From contig CAMBHS010000011.1 in NCBI GenBank assembly GCA_945867235.1, forward strand, positions 1 to 33,685: a DNA stretch of 33,685 bases, read 5' to 3'. Shown here in pieces: positions 16,202-24,156 of the stretch. The translations under genes and the position numbers were made by a program. The DNA is from Akkermansia muciniphila. Its GTDB lineage: Bacteria; Verrucomicrobiota; Verrucomicrobiia; Limisphaerales; SXQI01. The notes under the pieces are model-generated. The model did no database searches. It was given only the letters and a program-made list of their open reading frames with translations, and was not told the origin of the DNA. Numbering within the stretch: the first letter of the stretch is position 1; each line of letters begins with the position of its first letter.

Positions 16202-18187
16202 TCAGGCCACAGCCCTCAAGGATTTGCCTTGGGCTGGCGTGAGGATTTGTTTTACCTGAGCCACAGCATTTTCTGCAGTCAGTCCATATTTTTCACGGAG
16301 ATAATCCACTGTGGAAGCATGTTCAATAAACTGGTCGGGCCAACCAATCCTGATCATAGGTGTGCTGATCTGTTTTTCAGACAATAGTTCTAACACCGCA
16401 CTGCCATATCCACCCGTGACAACATGATCTTCGAAGGTCACTACAACCTCGGCGGACTGTGCAAAAAATGTGTGAATTCCAGCATCCAGTGGTTTGGTAA
16501 AACGTGGGTTGATTACCGCCACATCAAAGCCTTCGGCGGTGAGCATCGCCGCGGCTTCGCGAGCCGTGCGGTTCATTGGACCCAGCCCAAAGAGAGCTAC
16601 TTTTGGGTGTCCAGTTTGAGCGTAATTTTGGATGACTTCAGCCTTGCCGATCTCGATCAATTTGGCCTGATCCTTGATGGCAACGCCTTCGGCGGGCCCA
16701 CGGGGATAGCGGATCGCCACAGGATGCGATTGATGGGTGGCAGTGAACATCATATCCACCAACTCGTCCTCATCCTTCGGCGCCATCGCAATTAGGTTCG
16801 GGATGCATCGTAGGTAAGCGATGTCAAATAACCCGTGATGGGTTGGTCCATCGTTGGCTGAAAGCCCCGCTCGATCCATACAAAAGATCACGGGCAAATC
16901 TTGAAGTGCGACGTCATGCAGGATGCAGTCGTAGGCACGTTGGAGAAATGTGGAGTAAATCGCTACGACAGGTCGGAAACCCATCGTCGCCATCCCCGCC
17001 GCAAAAAGGACAGCGTGTTCCTCGGCGATTCCCACGTCGTAGTATTTGTGGGGCATCGCTTTTTCCAAAGCTTTCAGGCCCGTGCCTGTAGGCATGGCTG
17101 CGGTGATGCCCACAATGCTGTTATCTTTCTGGCAGAGACGAACCATGGTTTGACCAAAAACATCCTGGTAGGCCGGAGGGGTTCCGGGTTTCCCCGCAGG
17201 ACTTTCACCCGTCAATGCATTGTAAGGGCCGCAGCCGTGAAACTTTTCAGGAAATTGAATAGCCGCATTAAACCCGCGGCCCTTTTTGGTGAGAACGTGA
17301 ATGATGACGGGATGATCCACACTCTTTGCGTATTCAAGAGTGCTCACGAGTAGCGGGAGGTCATGTCCATCAATCGGACCCAAATATTTCAACCCCAGTT
17401 CCTCAAAGATCATGCTGCTTCCAAACCCGCCTCGACTTTCGCCACTCGCCGTCGGGTTATGTTGGAGTGCGACATCTGCAGCCGCTCCCTTGAGTGCTTC
17501 CTCGGCTTTGTGTCCGATCTTAAGGGCTAGTTCCCCCTTTGGCATTTTACGCAGGAAATCTTCGAAATTCTTATGAAGTTTATTGTAGCTCGGGTGGGTG
17601 ATCAGTTTATTGAGGTAAGCCGAGATGGCTCCCACATTTTTGGCGATGCTCCATTCGTTGTCATTGAGAATCCCAATAAATCGTTTCGTGGTGTGGGCGA
17701 TGTTGTTCAACGCTTCGAAGGAGATTCCATTCGTCAATGCGGCGTCTCCAAAAATACAAACCACGTTCTCCCCCGTTCCTCGTTGATCCCTCGCTGCCGC
17801 CATTCCAAGGGCGGCGGAAAGTGCCGTCCCTGCGTGGCCAGCTCCGTAACAATCGTGTTCGCTCTCAGAGCGGAGCGCGAATCCGTTCAATCCGTCCGTT
17901 GTCCGAATGGTGTGAAACCTGTTTTTCCGGCCTGTCAGCAATTTATGAACATAAACCTGATGGCTCACATCCCAAACGAACTTGTCTTTCGGAGTGGAAA
18001 AAACAGTGTGCAAGGCGAGGGTCAATTCTACCACGCCAAGGTTGGGGCCTAAATGGCCACCGTTCTTGGCCAATTTTTCGATCAATTCCTCTCGGATTTC
18101 GCCAGCGAGCACCAACAACTGGGGCATCGTCAGTTTCTTTACATGGGACGGATCATCTACCATATCCACAAATCGGCTCATACTCAT
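16202..18187 (-). CDS. dxs: 1-deoxy-D-xylulose-5-phosphate synthase
   Basis: Thiamine-diphosphate enzyme that joins pyruvate and glyceraldehyde 3-phosphate, the entry step of the MEP isoprenoid pathway. 661 residues. It shows HLGPNLGVVELTLALH (45-60), DVSHQVYVHKLLTGR (73-87), the ThDP motif GDAALTNG (147-154) with NN at 161-162, GPIDGHD, the catalytic Glu region GIAEEHAV, IYSTFLQRAYD, and DRAGLSANDGPTHHG. The motif reads GDA where most Dxs have GDG, and residues about 200-260 are longer than in E. coli. The gene overlaps xseB by 4 bases (ATGA), an old and widespread pairing. ispE of the same pathway lies about 5 kb away. Confidence 0.96.
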   Translation of the reverse strand: MSMSRFVDMVDDPSHVKKLTMPQLLVLAGEIREELIEKLAKNGGHLGPNLGVVELTLALHTVFSTPKDKFVWDVSHQVYVHKLLTGRKNRFHTIRTTDGLNGFALRSESEHDCYGAGHAGTALSAALGMAAARDQRGTGENVVCIFGDAALTNGISFEALNNIAHTTKRFIGILNDNEWSIAKNVGAISAYLNKLITHPSYNKLHKNFEDFLRKMPKGELALKIGHKAEEALKGAAADVALQHNPTASGESRGGFGSSMIFEELGLKYLGPIDGHDLPLLVSTLEYAKSVDHPVIIHVLTKKGRGFNAAIQFPEKFHGCGPYNALTGESPAGKPGTPPAYQDVFGQTMVRLCQKDNSIVGITAAMPTGTGLKALEKAMPHKYYDVGIAEEHAVLFAAGMATMGFRPVVAIYSTFLQRAYDCILHDVALQDLPVIFCMDRAGLSANDGPTHHGLFDIAYLRCIPNLIAMAPKDEDELVDMMFTATHQSHPVAIRYPRGPAEGVAIKDQAKLIEIGKAEVIQNYAQTGHPKVALFGLGPMNRTAREAAAMLTAEGFDVAVINPRFTKPLDAGIHTFFAQSAEVVVTFEDHVVTGGYGSAVLELLSEKQISTPMIRIGWPDQFIEHASTVDYLREKYGLTAENAVAQVKQILTPAQGKSLRAVA

Positions 18188-18468
18188 GAAGTTTCGTCGT
18201 CGAACGTCAGCGGTTTCGTGGAGATTCGGCCTGAGGATAGCTTTTCGAGTTGTTGAATTTTTAATTCAGCATCTCCCAGCTTTTGTTGACAATGCTGGTG
18301 CAGCAAGGTTCCTTCCGCATACTTGGAAAGTAGCGATTCCAGCGGCAGATCATCGGTCTCCATCGCGGTGACGACGGATTCGAGTTTCTGTAACGCATCT
18401 TCAAATGGCAAATCCACGGGGAGGTCTGTCGGAAGACCCGTCCCTTTTACCGTTTTCGGCATGTTCAT
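18184..18468 (-). CDS. xseB: Exodeoxyribonuclease VII small subunit
   Basis: Small subunit of exonuclease VII, which degrades single-stranded DNA together with XseA. 94 residues with the typical core LPFEDALQKLESVVTAMETDDLPLESLL (in two parts at about 20-47), then the YAEGTLLHQHCQQKLGDAE helix. The family is about 70-90 residues; the extra N-terminal 15 look unstructured. ATG 18468 and ATG 18462 are both possible starts. First gene of the minus-strand unit; divergent from the leuA leader. No xseA is in the window. Confidence 0.9.
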   Translation of the reverse strand: MNMPKTVKGTGLPTDLPVDLPFEDALQKLESVVTAMETDDLPLESLLSKYAEGTLLHQHCQQKLGDAELKIQQLEKLSSGRISTKPLTFDDETS

Positions 18469-18549
18469 ACGTTAGGTTAGGAACATCTTTGCGTAAAGTG
18501 GAATGCATCTCTACGCCCGTCAACTCCTACGAAAAACTCCGTATTACGG

Positions 18550-18578
18550 TTGACATTGCCCATGGTGTTGAATTAAAC
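18550..18578 (+). promoter_or_regulatory. Possible leuA leader promoter
   Basis: A perfect TTGACA at 18550-18555, a 17-base spacer and a weak -10, TTAAAC, at 18573-18578 (TAAACA one base on is as good). This would start RNA near 18585, almost at the leader peptide GTG, so the leader would be leaderless. An upstream promoter between 18470 and 18540 remains possible. Confidence 0.35.
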
Positions 18579-18585
18579 AGGATGG

Positions 18586-18660
18586 GTGAGCCGTCATAAT
18601 CTAGGTCTGCTTCCAACGAGTCGATTCCTGCTTTTGTGCAGGACGGCAGTCGGGTTTTGA
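18586..18660 (+). CDS. leuL: Leucine leader peptide of the leuA attenuator
   Basis: A 24-codon frame, GTG 18586 to TGA 18658-18660, reading (M)SRHNLGLLPTSRFLLLCRTAVGF. Six of 24 codons are leucine, including a run of three (CTG CTT TTG, 18628-18636) and a pair (CTG CTT). The layout recalls E. coli LeuL, which has a Leu run before a basic stretch. The stop codon lies at the end of the antiterminator strand, so a ribosome that finishes the peptide would mask that strand, while one stalled at the Leu codons would leave most of it free. AGGA at 18579-18582 is only 3 bases from the GTG. There is an in-frame stop at 18574 and no in-frame ATG. Not verified by homologues. Confidence 0.6.
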   Translation: MSRHNLGLLPTSRFLLLCRTAVGF

Positions 18661-18694
18661 CGCGGTTCAAAGTTTTCTTGAAAACCCCACTGCC
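18645..18694 (+). promoter_or_regulatory. leuA antiterminator
   Basis: GGCAGTCGGGTTTT at 18645-18658 pairs with AAAACCCCACTGCC at 18681-18694 at 13 of 14 positions (one C-C mismatch), across a 22-base loop. The 3' arm contains the whole 5' arm of the terminator (18686-18694), so the two stems exclude each other. The 5' arm lies in the last codons of the leader peptide, as expected for ribosome-mediated attenuation. Confidence 0.7.
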
Positions 18695-18716
18695 AGAAAC
18701 GGCGGTGGGTTTTTTT
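18686..18716 (+). terminator. Intrinsic terminator of the leuA attenuator
   Basis: CCCACTGCC (18686-18694), loop AGAAAC, GGCGGTGGG (18701-18709), then seven T (18710-18716). The stem is nine pairs with one T-G wobble and no mismatch. It stands 73 bases before the leuA ATG, between a leader peptide and its biosynthetic gene, so it must be regulated rather than an end-of-operon signal: the neighbour upstream (xseB) is on the other strand. Confidence 0.85.
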
Positions 18717-18789
18717 ATTGGAGTTTCCGCCTTGGTTTCGGTTTGTGGGTGCGGCACCGGAGTTTTTGAATAGGAGAGTGATTAATGCT

Positions 18790-20340
18790 ATGAAAAAAAA
18801 TCGTATCATGATTTTCGACACGACGCTTCGTGATGGGGAGCAATGCCCGGGTGCGTCGATGAATCTCCGCGAAAAACTTGAGATCGCACGCCAGTTGGCA
18901 CGGCTTAAGGTGGATGTTATCGAAGCGGGTTTTCCCGTTATCAGCGCGGGCGATTTTGAGGCCGTTCAAACCATTGCAAGAGAGATCAAAGGTCCCATGA
19001 TCGCCGGATTGGCTCGTTGCGTCGCCAAGGATATTGAAGCGGCTGGAGAGGCTATCAAACCCGCTGGAAAACGTGGGCGTATCCATGTGTTCCTCGCCAC
19101 ATCCAAAATCCACCGAGAATTCAAGCTCGGAAAAGCTCAGAACGAAATCATTCGCCTTGCTGTGGATGGGGTGAAACATGCGAAATCCTACGTGGAAAGC
19201 GTTGAGTTTTCGCCCGAGGACGGGTCGCGTACTGAGCCCGAATTCCTAGTTGATGTTTGCCACGCGGTGATCGCTGCGGGTGCGACCGTTGTTAACGTCC
19301 CTGATACCGTGGGTTGGGCCGTTCCCGAAGAGTATGGGGCATTGATCAAGCATCTTCACGACTCCGTCGAGGCGTTTCGCAATGGCAAAGCGATCATCAG
19401 CGTGCACTGCCACAACGATCTTGGATTTGCGGTAGCCAACTCACTAGCAGCCGTGCGAGCCGGGGCTCGGCAGGTCGAATGCACTATCAACGGCATTGGT
19501 GAACGCGCGGGCAACGCGGCATTGGAGGAGATCGTCATGGCTCTCAAAACTCGTGCAGATTATTACGGTGACATCGATTGCAACGTCGTGACAAAGGAGA
19601 TTCTCAAATCCTCACGCCTTGTCTCCCGCATGAGTGGACTATTGGTTCAACGCAGTAAGGCCATTGTCGGCGAGAATGCGTTTGCTCATTCCAGTGGAAT
19701 TCACCAAGACGGCATCCTCAAGAAACGCGAAACTTACGAGATTATGAACCCTCAGGACGTGGGTTGGGGGGGGACGGAATTGCCACTGACCAAACATAGC
19801 GGACGTGCTGCTGTTGCTTCGCGATTAAAGCATCTCGGTTTCAAAATGACCGATGCTGAAGTGCAATCGATTTTTGCACGATTTAAAGAAATTGGTGATA
19901 AAAAGAAATTTGTTTATGACGATGACTTGACCGCTTTAGTCGAGGGGCACATCACCACAGTTTCCGAGGTGTGGTCGTTGGAATATTTGAACGTCACCTG
20001 CGGCAATTTAACGGTTCCAACCGCGACGGTGCGCTTGCGTAAAAATGGCGCAAAAGAAGGAGCCTGTCAGGATGCGAGCATTGGCGATGGACCCGTGGAC
20101 GCGGCATTGAAGGCCATCGATCGATTGACAAAAATTCAAGGAATCTTGCGTGATTACGCATTGCGTTCCGTTTCTGAAGGGCAGGACGCCATGGGCGAAG
20201 TTACCGTAAAAGTTGACTTTGGTAACAACGAAACGGTGACGGGCAAGGGTGCTGGAACCGATATTGTTGAAGCGAGTGCCCGAGCCTATTTAAATGCGGT
20301 CAATCGTCACCTGAGCAATCCTGCGCCTCGGTCTAAATAA
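18790..20340 (+). CDS. leuA: 2-isopropylmalate synthase
   Basis: Condenses acetyl-CoA with 2-oxoisovalerate, the first committed step of leucine synthesis. 516 residues from ATG 18790 (E. coli has 523). The catalytic TIM barrel begins [16 protein letters not shown] (9-24) with metal ligands in HCHNDLG (His206, His208), then [21 protein letters not shown] and [10 protein letters not shown] mark the linker region, and the C-terminal 120 or so residues form the LeuA allosteric domain (ending near [17 protein letters not shown]). The open frame extends to 18718, but that part overlaps the terminator tail, so ATG 18790 is chosen, with GGAGAG 11 bases upstream. Homocitrate or citramalate synthase is less likely given the leucine leader. 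No leuB or leuCD is nearby. Confidence 0.95.
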   Translation: MKKNRIMIFDTTLRDGEQCPGASMNLREKLEIARQLARLKVDVIEAGFPVISAGDFEAVQTIAREIKGPMIAGLARCVAKDIEAAGEAIKPAGKRGRIHVFLATSKIHREFKLGKAQNEIIRLAVDGVKHAKSYVESVEFSPEDGSRTEPEFLVDVCHAVIAAGATVVNVPDTVGWAVPEEYGALIKHLHDSVEAFRNGKAIISVHCHNDLGFAVANSLAAVRAGARQVECTINGIGERAGNAALEEIVMALKTRADYYGDIDCNVVTKEILKSSRLVSRMSGLLVQRSKAIVGENAFAHSSGIHQDGILKKRETYEIMNPQDVGWGGTELPLTKHSGRAAVASRLKHLGFKMTDAEVQSIFARFKEIGDKKKFVYDDDLTALVEGHITTVSEVWSLEYLNVTCGNLTVPTATVRLRKNGAKEGACQDASIGDGPVDAALKAIDRLTKIQGILRDYALRSVSEGQDAMGEVTVKVDFGNNETVTGKGAGTDIVEASARAYLNAVNRHLSNPAPRSK

Positions 20341-20391
20341 CCTAGGGTTTTATTGGACCCGCTCCCAACCTGTTGCCAGTTCGGGATGGTT

Positions 20392-21789
20392 TTATAGTTT
20401 GATTTGTTCGGCCAATTCTTCGGCTGGGTAGGTCCAGATTTCAGCTAAGGTCGGATGGTAGTGCGGCACAGCGGCCAGTTCGTGGACGGTCATTCGCTTC
20501 GACATGGCGACGATTATTTCGTGGATCAGTTCACCTCCGACGGGTCCGGCACAAGTTGCTCCGATGATTTCTCCTGTTAGCGAGTTCGCTATTATTTTCA
20601 CAAAACCATCCAGAGCTTCCATGATCATAGATTTGCCATGGTCGTTGAATGGGTATTGGGCTGCACGGTAAGGAATTCCTCGCTGTGTCGCCTCCTGTTC
20701 AGTGAGGCCGACCCGTGCCACTTGAGGATCTGTAAAGACAACGCTGCTCAGTAACCTATAATCCATCTGCTTCGGTGCGGTGGGATTCAGAATATTGTGG
20801 GCGGCAATCTCTCCCTGTTGGATGGCTATATGAACGATCTCATGCAATCCGGTGCAATCTCCTGCGGCAAAAATGTGCGGCACGGGGGTGCTCATCGTAG
20901 TGTCCACGGATAATCTGCCTTGATCGCATGTGAGGCCTGCTTGATCCAAGCCCAATCCACGCAAATTTGGAACACGACCCAAGGCGAAAAGAATTTCTTC
21001 CGCGACCACTTTTATTTCCTGACCTTGATGTTCAACGGTAATGACTTTCAAATCATTTTCTCGGTGTGCTCCGATTAATCGGGTGTTCGTCAGGACGTTC
21101 ATTCCTTCACGACGAAAAACTTTTTCTATAACCTCAGCGGCCTGCGGTTCTTCAGATTTCAAAAGCTGGGCACTTCTTTGGATCAAGGTGACATTGACAT
21201 CCAATCGTTGAAAAAATTGTGCTAATTCCACAGCCACGGCTCCACCTCCAAGAACGATCAATGAGGAAGGAAGTTTTTCGAGACTCAACGCGTCGTCACT
21301 GGTCCAGAAGCCCACCTCCTGAAGTTGGGGGAGGGGAGGGGGTGCCACGACGGATCCTGTGGCGATCACAAAATGACTTGCAGTTACGTGTCGTCCGCTC
21401 GTTAAAACCACGGTGTGAGGATCCACAAATCTCGCCATTTCCTGAATGAACTCAAATTTACCGCTCCCCAATTGCGTGGCACGGTAGTCGGCAAATTCCT
21501 TGATCAGTCGCTTCTTTCGCGCCATGACGGAAGAAAAATCGAAGTTGCCTAGCGATGATTGGATGCCGAAAGGGGAACTGTGGCGAACGATGTGACGAAC
21601 CTCGGCCGCGTAGAGCAAAGTTTTCGTCGGCATGCAACCGCGAAGAATGCATAATCCCCCCACCTCGGAACCTCCCTCGATCACGACTGTTTTGGCACCC
21701 CCAGCCGCCGCAGTGCGTGCAGCGGCATAGCCACCACTGCCGCCGCCGATCACAGCAAGATCAAAGTCATAGGAATCTCGTTTCATCAC
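20392..21789 (-). CDS. Dihydrolipoamide dehydrogenase-family flavoprotein
   Basis: FAD- and NAD(P)-dependent disulfide oxidoreductase, 465 residues. It has the FAD dinucleotide fold GGGSGGYAAARTA from residue 15, the redox-active pair Cys47-x4-Cys52 in GGLCILRGCMPTK, the second Rossmann motif VLGGGAVAVELAQFF, a typical FAD motif IFAAGDCTGL, and the active-site base HYHPTLAEIW (His445, Glu450). The redox motif differs from classical Lpd (GTCLNVGCIPSK type). No E1 or E2 dehydrogenase subunits are nearby, so it may be a stand-alone member (lipoamide, mercuric-reductase-like or other disulfide) rather than the E3 of a complex. Start GTG 21789 or the adjacent ATG 21786; AGGA lies 9 bases before the GTG. 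Confidence 0.85.
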   Translation of the reverse strand: MMKRDSYDFDLAVIGGGSGGYAAARTAAAGGAKTVVIEGGSEVGGLCILRGCMPTKTLLYAAEVRHIVRHSSPFGIQSSLGNFDFSSVMARKKRLIKEFADYRATQLGSGKFEFIQEMARFVDPHTVVLTSGRHVTASHFVIATGSVVAPPPLPQLQEVGFWTSDDALSLEKLPSSLIVLGGGAVAVELAQFFQRLDVNVTLIQRSAQLLKSEEPQAAEVIEKVFRREGMNVLTNTRLIGAHRENDLKVITVEHQGQEIKVVAEEILFALGRVPNLRGLGLDQAGLTCDQGRLSVDTTMSTPVPHIFAAGDCTGLHEIVHIAIQQGEIAAHNILNPTAPKQMDYRLLSSVVFTDPQVARVGLTEQEATQRGIPYRAAQYPFNDHGKSMIMEALDGFVKIIANSLTGEIIGATCAGPVGGELIHEIIVAMSKRMTVHELAAVPHYHPTLAEIWTYPAEELAEQIKL

Positions 21790-21869
21790 GGATTCTTATC
21801 CTAAATCATCCCGAGTTTCGTGCAATGTTGCGGTCTCTCAAATCTCAAATTTAATCCTTTGTGAAAGGC

Positions 21870-21899
21870 TTGACAGCGCAGTGCATCCAGAAGTATGCA
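21870..21899 (+). promoter_or_regulatory. Possible promoter of the nucleoside transporter
   Basis: Perfect TTGACA at 21870-21875, 18-base spacer, TATGCA at 21894-21899 (3 of 6 matches to the -10 consensus). This would give a leader of about 45 bases before ATG 21952. The -35 is convincing, the -10 less so. Confidence 0.4.
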
Positions 21900-21951
21900 G
21901 TGGCAACCCTAATGCCTGTGCATCACCTTGCAGGCTCACGCCACAGTATCT

Positions 21952-23193
21952 ATGCAAAATTTGCTCAAGCTCAAATTGTCTGCCTTCATGTTCCTCCAAT
22001 ATTTTATCTGGGGATCATGGTATGTGAGCATGGGCACTTACATGTCCACTACCTTAAAATTTGGGGGTCAAGAAATTGGAGCCGCCTATGGAGCATTCGC
22101 CATTGGGGCGATGATTGCCCCGTTTTTTGTCGGACTCATCGCGGATCGCTATTTCGCCTCTGAAAAATTATTGGCATTCTTGGGTCTTTTAGGCGGAGCG
22201 ATAATGTTCATTATCCCTTCGTTGACAACTTTCGGGACGTTTTATCCCATGCTCATCGTTTATTGTGCCACATTCGTTCCGACGCTGGCGTTGGGCAACT
22301 CTCTTTCTCTGCATCATTTAACCGAACCCAAAAAAGATTTTCCATTAATCAAGACACTGTCAGCAGTGGGTTGGATTGCGGGTGGTGTAACGTTGAGTTT
22401 GGTGCTGAAGGGCGAAAAATCGTCGGTCCAGTTCTACCTAGCCGGCGTGGCTTCTATCATCCTAGGTCTTTTTTCACTCACTTTACCCCATACACCGCCC
22501 AAGAAAACAGGATCGGATGTTAAGCTCGGAGAGATTTTAGGTTTGGACGCGCTCTCACTATTAAAAAAGCGTTCCTTCGCGATTTTTATCGGTTGCATGT
22601 TCCTGATCTGTATCCCGCTTTATTTTTATTTCGTGAACATGAACCTGTATGTCACTGAATTAGGATGGGAATACACAGCCGCGAAAATGTCCCTCGCTCA
22701 GGTCTCCGATGTTATCTTTCTCGTGTTGCTTCCAGTGATGCTTCGTTACTTGGGTTACAAGAAAACCATCTGCATCGGAATTTTGGCATGGGTGGCGCGC
22801 TATTTCCTGCTAGCTGCCAGTGCGAACTCAATCGGATGGAGCACAGGCATGGTCCTGACGGCTATTTTGCTCCATGGAGTGTGCTATGATTTTCTGTTTA
22901 TCGCGGGGCAGCTTTATGTAGATGATGAATCGAACGATCGCAACCGCGGTGCGGCTCAAGGGTTTATTGCTTTCATTCTGTGGGGTGTGGGCAATTTTGT
23001 TGGGAGCACTTTGGCTGGTCATTCCCAATCATTATTCACATTAAGTAAACCCTTAGGCACCGTGGCCCACGATTGGCACGGGATATGGATTTATCCCGCG
23101 TGGGGAGCGGTTGGAGTGTTGTTGGTGTTCCTTATTTTTTTCCGCGACCCAAAGAAAAAATCGACCAGTATTTTCAAAAACCGCCATCGTTAG
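21952..23193 (+). CDS. NupG-type nucleoside:H+ symporter (MFS)
   Basis: Inner membrane transporter of the nucleoside:H+ symporter group of the major facilitator superfamily. 413 residues with about twelve membrane helices. The start of the first helix, MFLQYFIWGSWYVSMGTYM, is characteristic of NupG/XapB, and GAAYGAFAIGAMIAPFFVG followed by DRYF matches the family's first loop. A central cytoplasmic loop lies at about residues 180-205. ATG 21952 is preferred; the frame extends to TTG 21928 without added family sequence. No nucleoside catabolic genes are adjacent. Divergent from the flavoprotein gene. Confidence 0.83.
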   Translation: MQNLLKLKLSAFMFLQYFIWGSWYVSMGTYMSTTLKFGGQEIGAAYGAFAIGAMIAPFFVGLIADRYFASEKLLAFLGLLGGAIMFIIPSLTTFGTFYPMLIVYCATFVPTLALGNSLSLHHLTEPKKDFPLIKTLSAVGWIAGGVTLSLVLKGEKSSVQFYLAGVASIILGLFSLTLPHTPPKKTGSDVKLGEILGLDALSLLKKRSFAIFIGCMFLICIPLYFYFVNMNLYVTELGWEYTAAKMSLAQVSDVIFLVLLPVMLRYLGYKKTICIGILAWVARYFLLAASANSIGWSTGMVLTAILLHGVCYDFLFIAGQLYVDDESNDRNRGAAQGFIAFILWGVGNFVGSTLAGHSQSLFTLSKPLGTVAHDWHGIWIYPAWGAVGVLLVFLIFFRDPKKKSTSIFKNRHR

Positions 23194-23226
23194 TCATCGG
23201 TGTGGCCTTGGATAGAGATCATCGCG

Positions 23227-24102
23227 TTAGAGTATCACGCTAGTGATCCAGGCGAATTCCCCGAACTTAGTTTTGAATGCTGACTCTACGTGAGGCAACC
23301 GCGAAGCCTCTTCAAAAATGGCGAAGGTCGTGGAGCCGCTTCCCGACATCATCGTGACACTGGCTTCGTGGCTTCGCAGGAACTCCTGAAATAGAACTAA
23401 GAGTGGGTATTTGGATAGGACGGGAGCTTCGAGGGAATTATAAAAGCAATGTGCCGCTTCGGAAAGTGTTCCCGAACGCAACGCATCAATCATCGCGGTG
23501 GCTCGTCCTTTTTGCCCATTCAAAGCGTCGGGAAACCGGCTGAGATCTTGGTATGCCCAAGCGGTCGATATTCCAAAGCCGGGATGGATCAGGAAAAGCC
23601 CTCTTCCTTTGAGGCATGCGAAGGGCTCCAGCGGGGTAATACGTTCCCCTCGGTGGGTGCCGAGTGCGGGTTTATTTTGGAGGAAAAATGGAACGTCGGA
23701 CCCTAAGGATGCCGCGAGTTGTCCCAATTCAATAGGTGGGATCGGCAGTCCAAAGATTTCATTCAAAGTCAGCAAGGTTATGGCCGCATTACTGCTCCCA
23801 CCACCTAAACCGGCACCTAATGGGACGCGTTTTTCTAGGTGGATATCTACTCCTGAAAGGATTCCGGAAGCGGCGAAAAAAAGTGATGCCGCCCGGTAAA
23901 CCAAGTTTCCAGAGTCAACGGGCAAACGAGAATCGTTGCACGTAAGGCGAACGCCTTGCAATGGGGACTCCTCAAAACTCAGCAGATCCGCGAATGGCAG
24001 GGGGTGAAGGATAGTTTCCAATTCATGAAATCCATCAGAGCGCTTCCCTAAAATATTCAACAATAGGTTGATTTTGCAATGGGAGGAACGTCTGAATTTC
24101 AT
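23227..24102 (-). CDS. ispE: 4-diphosphocytidyl-2-C-methyl-D-erythritol kinase
   Basis: GHMP-family kinase that phosphorylates CDP-methylerythritol in the MEP pathway, the same pathway as dxs. 291 residues from ATG 24102. Seen: HCKINLLLNILGKRSDGFHE at the N-terminus with catalytic Lys10, the ATP-binding PLGAGLGGGSSNAA at about 94-107, GSDVPFFL with catalytic Asp136, and the C-terminal MMSGSGSTTFAIF. The frame runs back to GTG 24123, but that would start inside the terminator hairpin loop. The ATG is 2 bases past the T-tract of that terminator, leaving no room for a Shine-Dalgarno, so how ispE is transcribed and initiated is unclear. Converges on the nucleoside transporter gene. Confidence 0.93.
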   Translation of the reverse strand: MKFRRSSHCKINLLLNILGKRSDGFHELETILHPLPFADLLSFEESPLQGVRLTCNDSRLPVDSGNLVYRAASLFFAASGILSGVDIHLEKRVPLGAGLGGGSSNAAITLLTLNEIFGLPIPPIELGQLAASLGSDVPFFLQNKPALGTHRGERITPLEPFACLKGRGLFLIHPGFGISTAWAYQDLSRFPDALNGQKGRATAMIDALRSGTLSEAAHCFYNSLEAPVLSKYPLLVLFQEFLRSHEASVTMMSGSGSTTFAIFEEASRLPHVESAFKTKFGEFAWITSVIL

Positions 24103-24104
24103 AC

Positions 24105-24139
24105 AAAAAAAACGCGCCAACACTCGAGATGTTGGCGCG
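24105..24139 (-). terminator. Strong intrinsic terminator between lipoprotein gene and ispE
   Basis: On the minus strand CGCGCCAACA (24139-24130), a 7-base loop and TGTTGGCGCG (24122-24113), then eight T (24112-24105). The stem is ten perfect pairs. It follows the lipoprotein stop by 17 bases and ends just before the ispE start codon. Polarity is clear: the T-tract is only on the minus strand. Confidence 0.92.
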
Positions 24140-24156
24140 GCGTGGAATACTTAAAA

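Noticed and set aside
18503-18553. A second possible Leu-containing peptide, ATG 18503 to TGA 18551
   Set aside because: Three Leu codons in 16, but no run of them. It overlaps the candidate -35 box and ends about 95 bases before the antiterminator, too far to control it.
18720-18775. T-box riboswitch at leuA
   Set aside because: A GGGTGCGGCACCGG stretch recalls a T-box, but it lies after the terminator, not in an antiterminator bulge, and no specifier loop is evident. The Leu-rich leader frame explains the arrangement better.
18718-18789. 24-residue N-terminal extension of leuA
   Set aside because: It would begin at TTG immediately after the attenuator T-tract and has no LeuA similarity; ATG 18790 has a GGAGAG upstream.
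20341-20391. Terminator between convergent leuA and the flavoprotein gene
   Set aside because: Short imperfect pairings only, without a proper stem and T-run in either direction.
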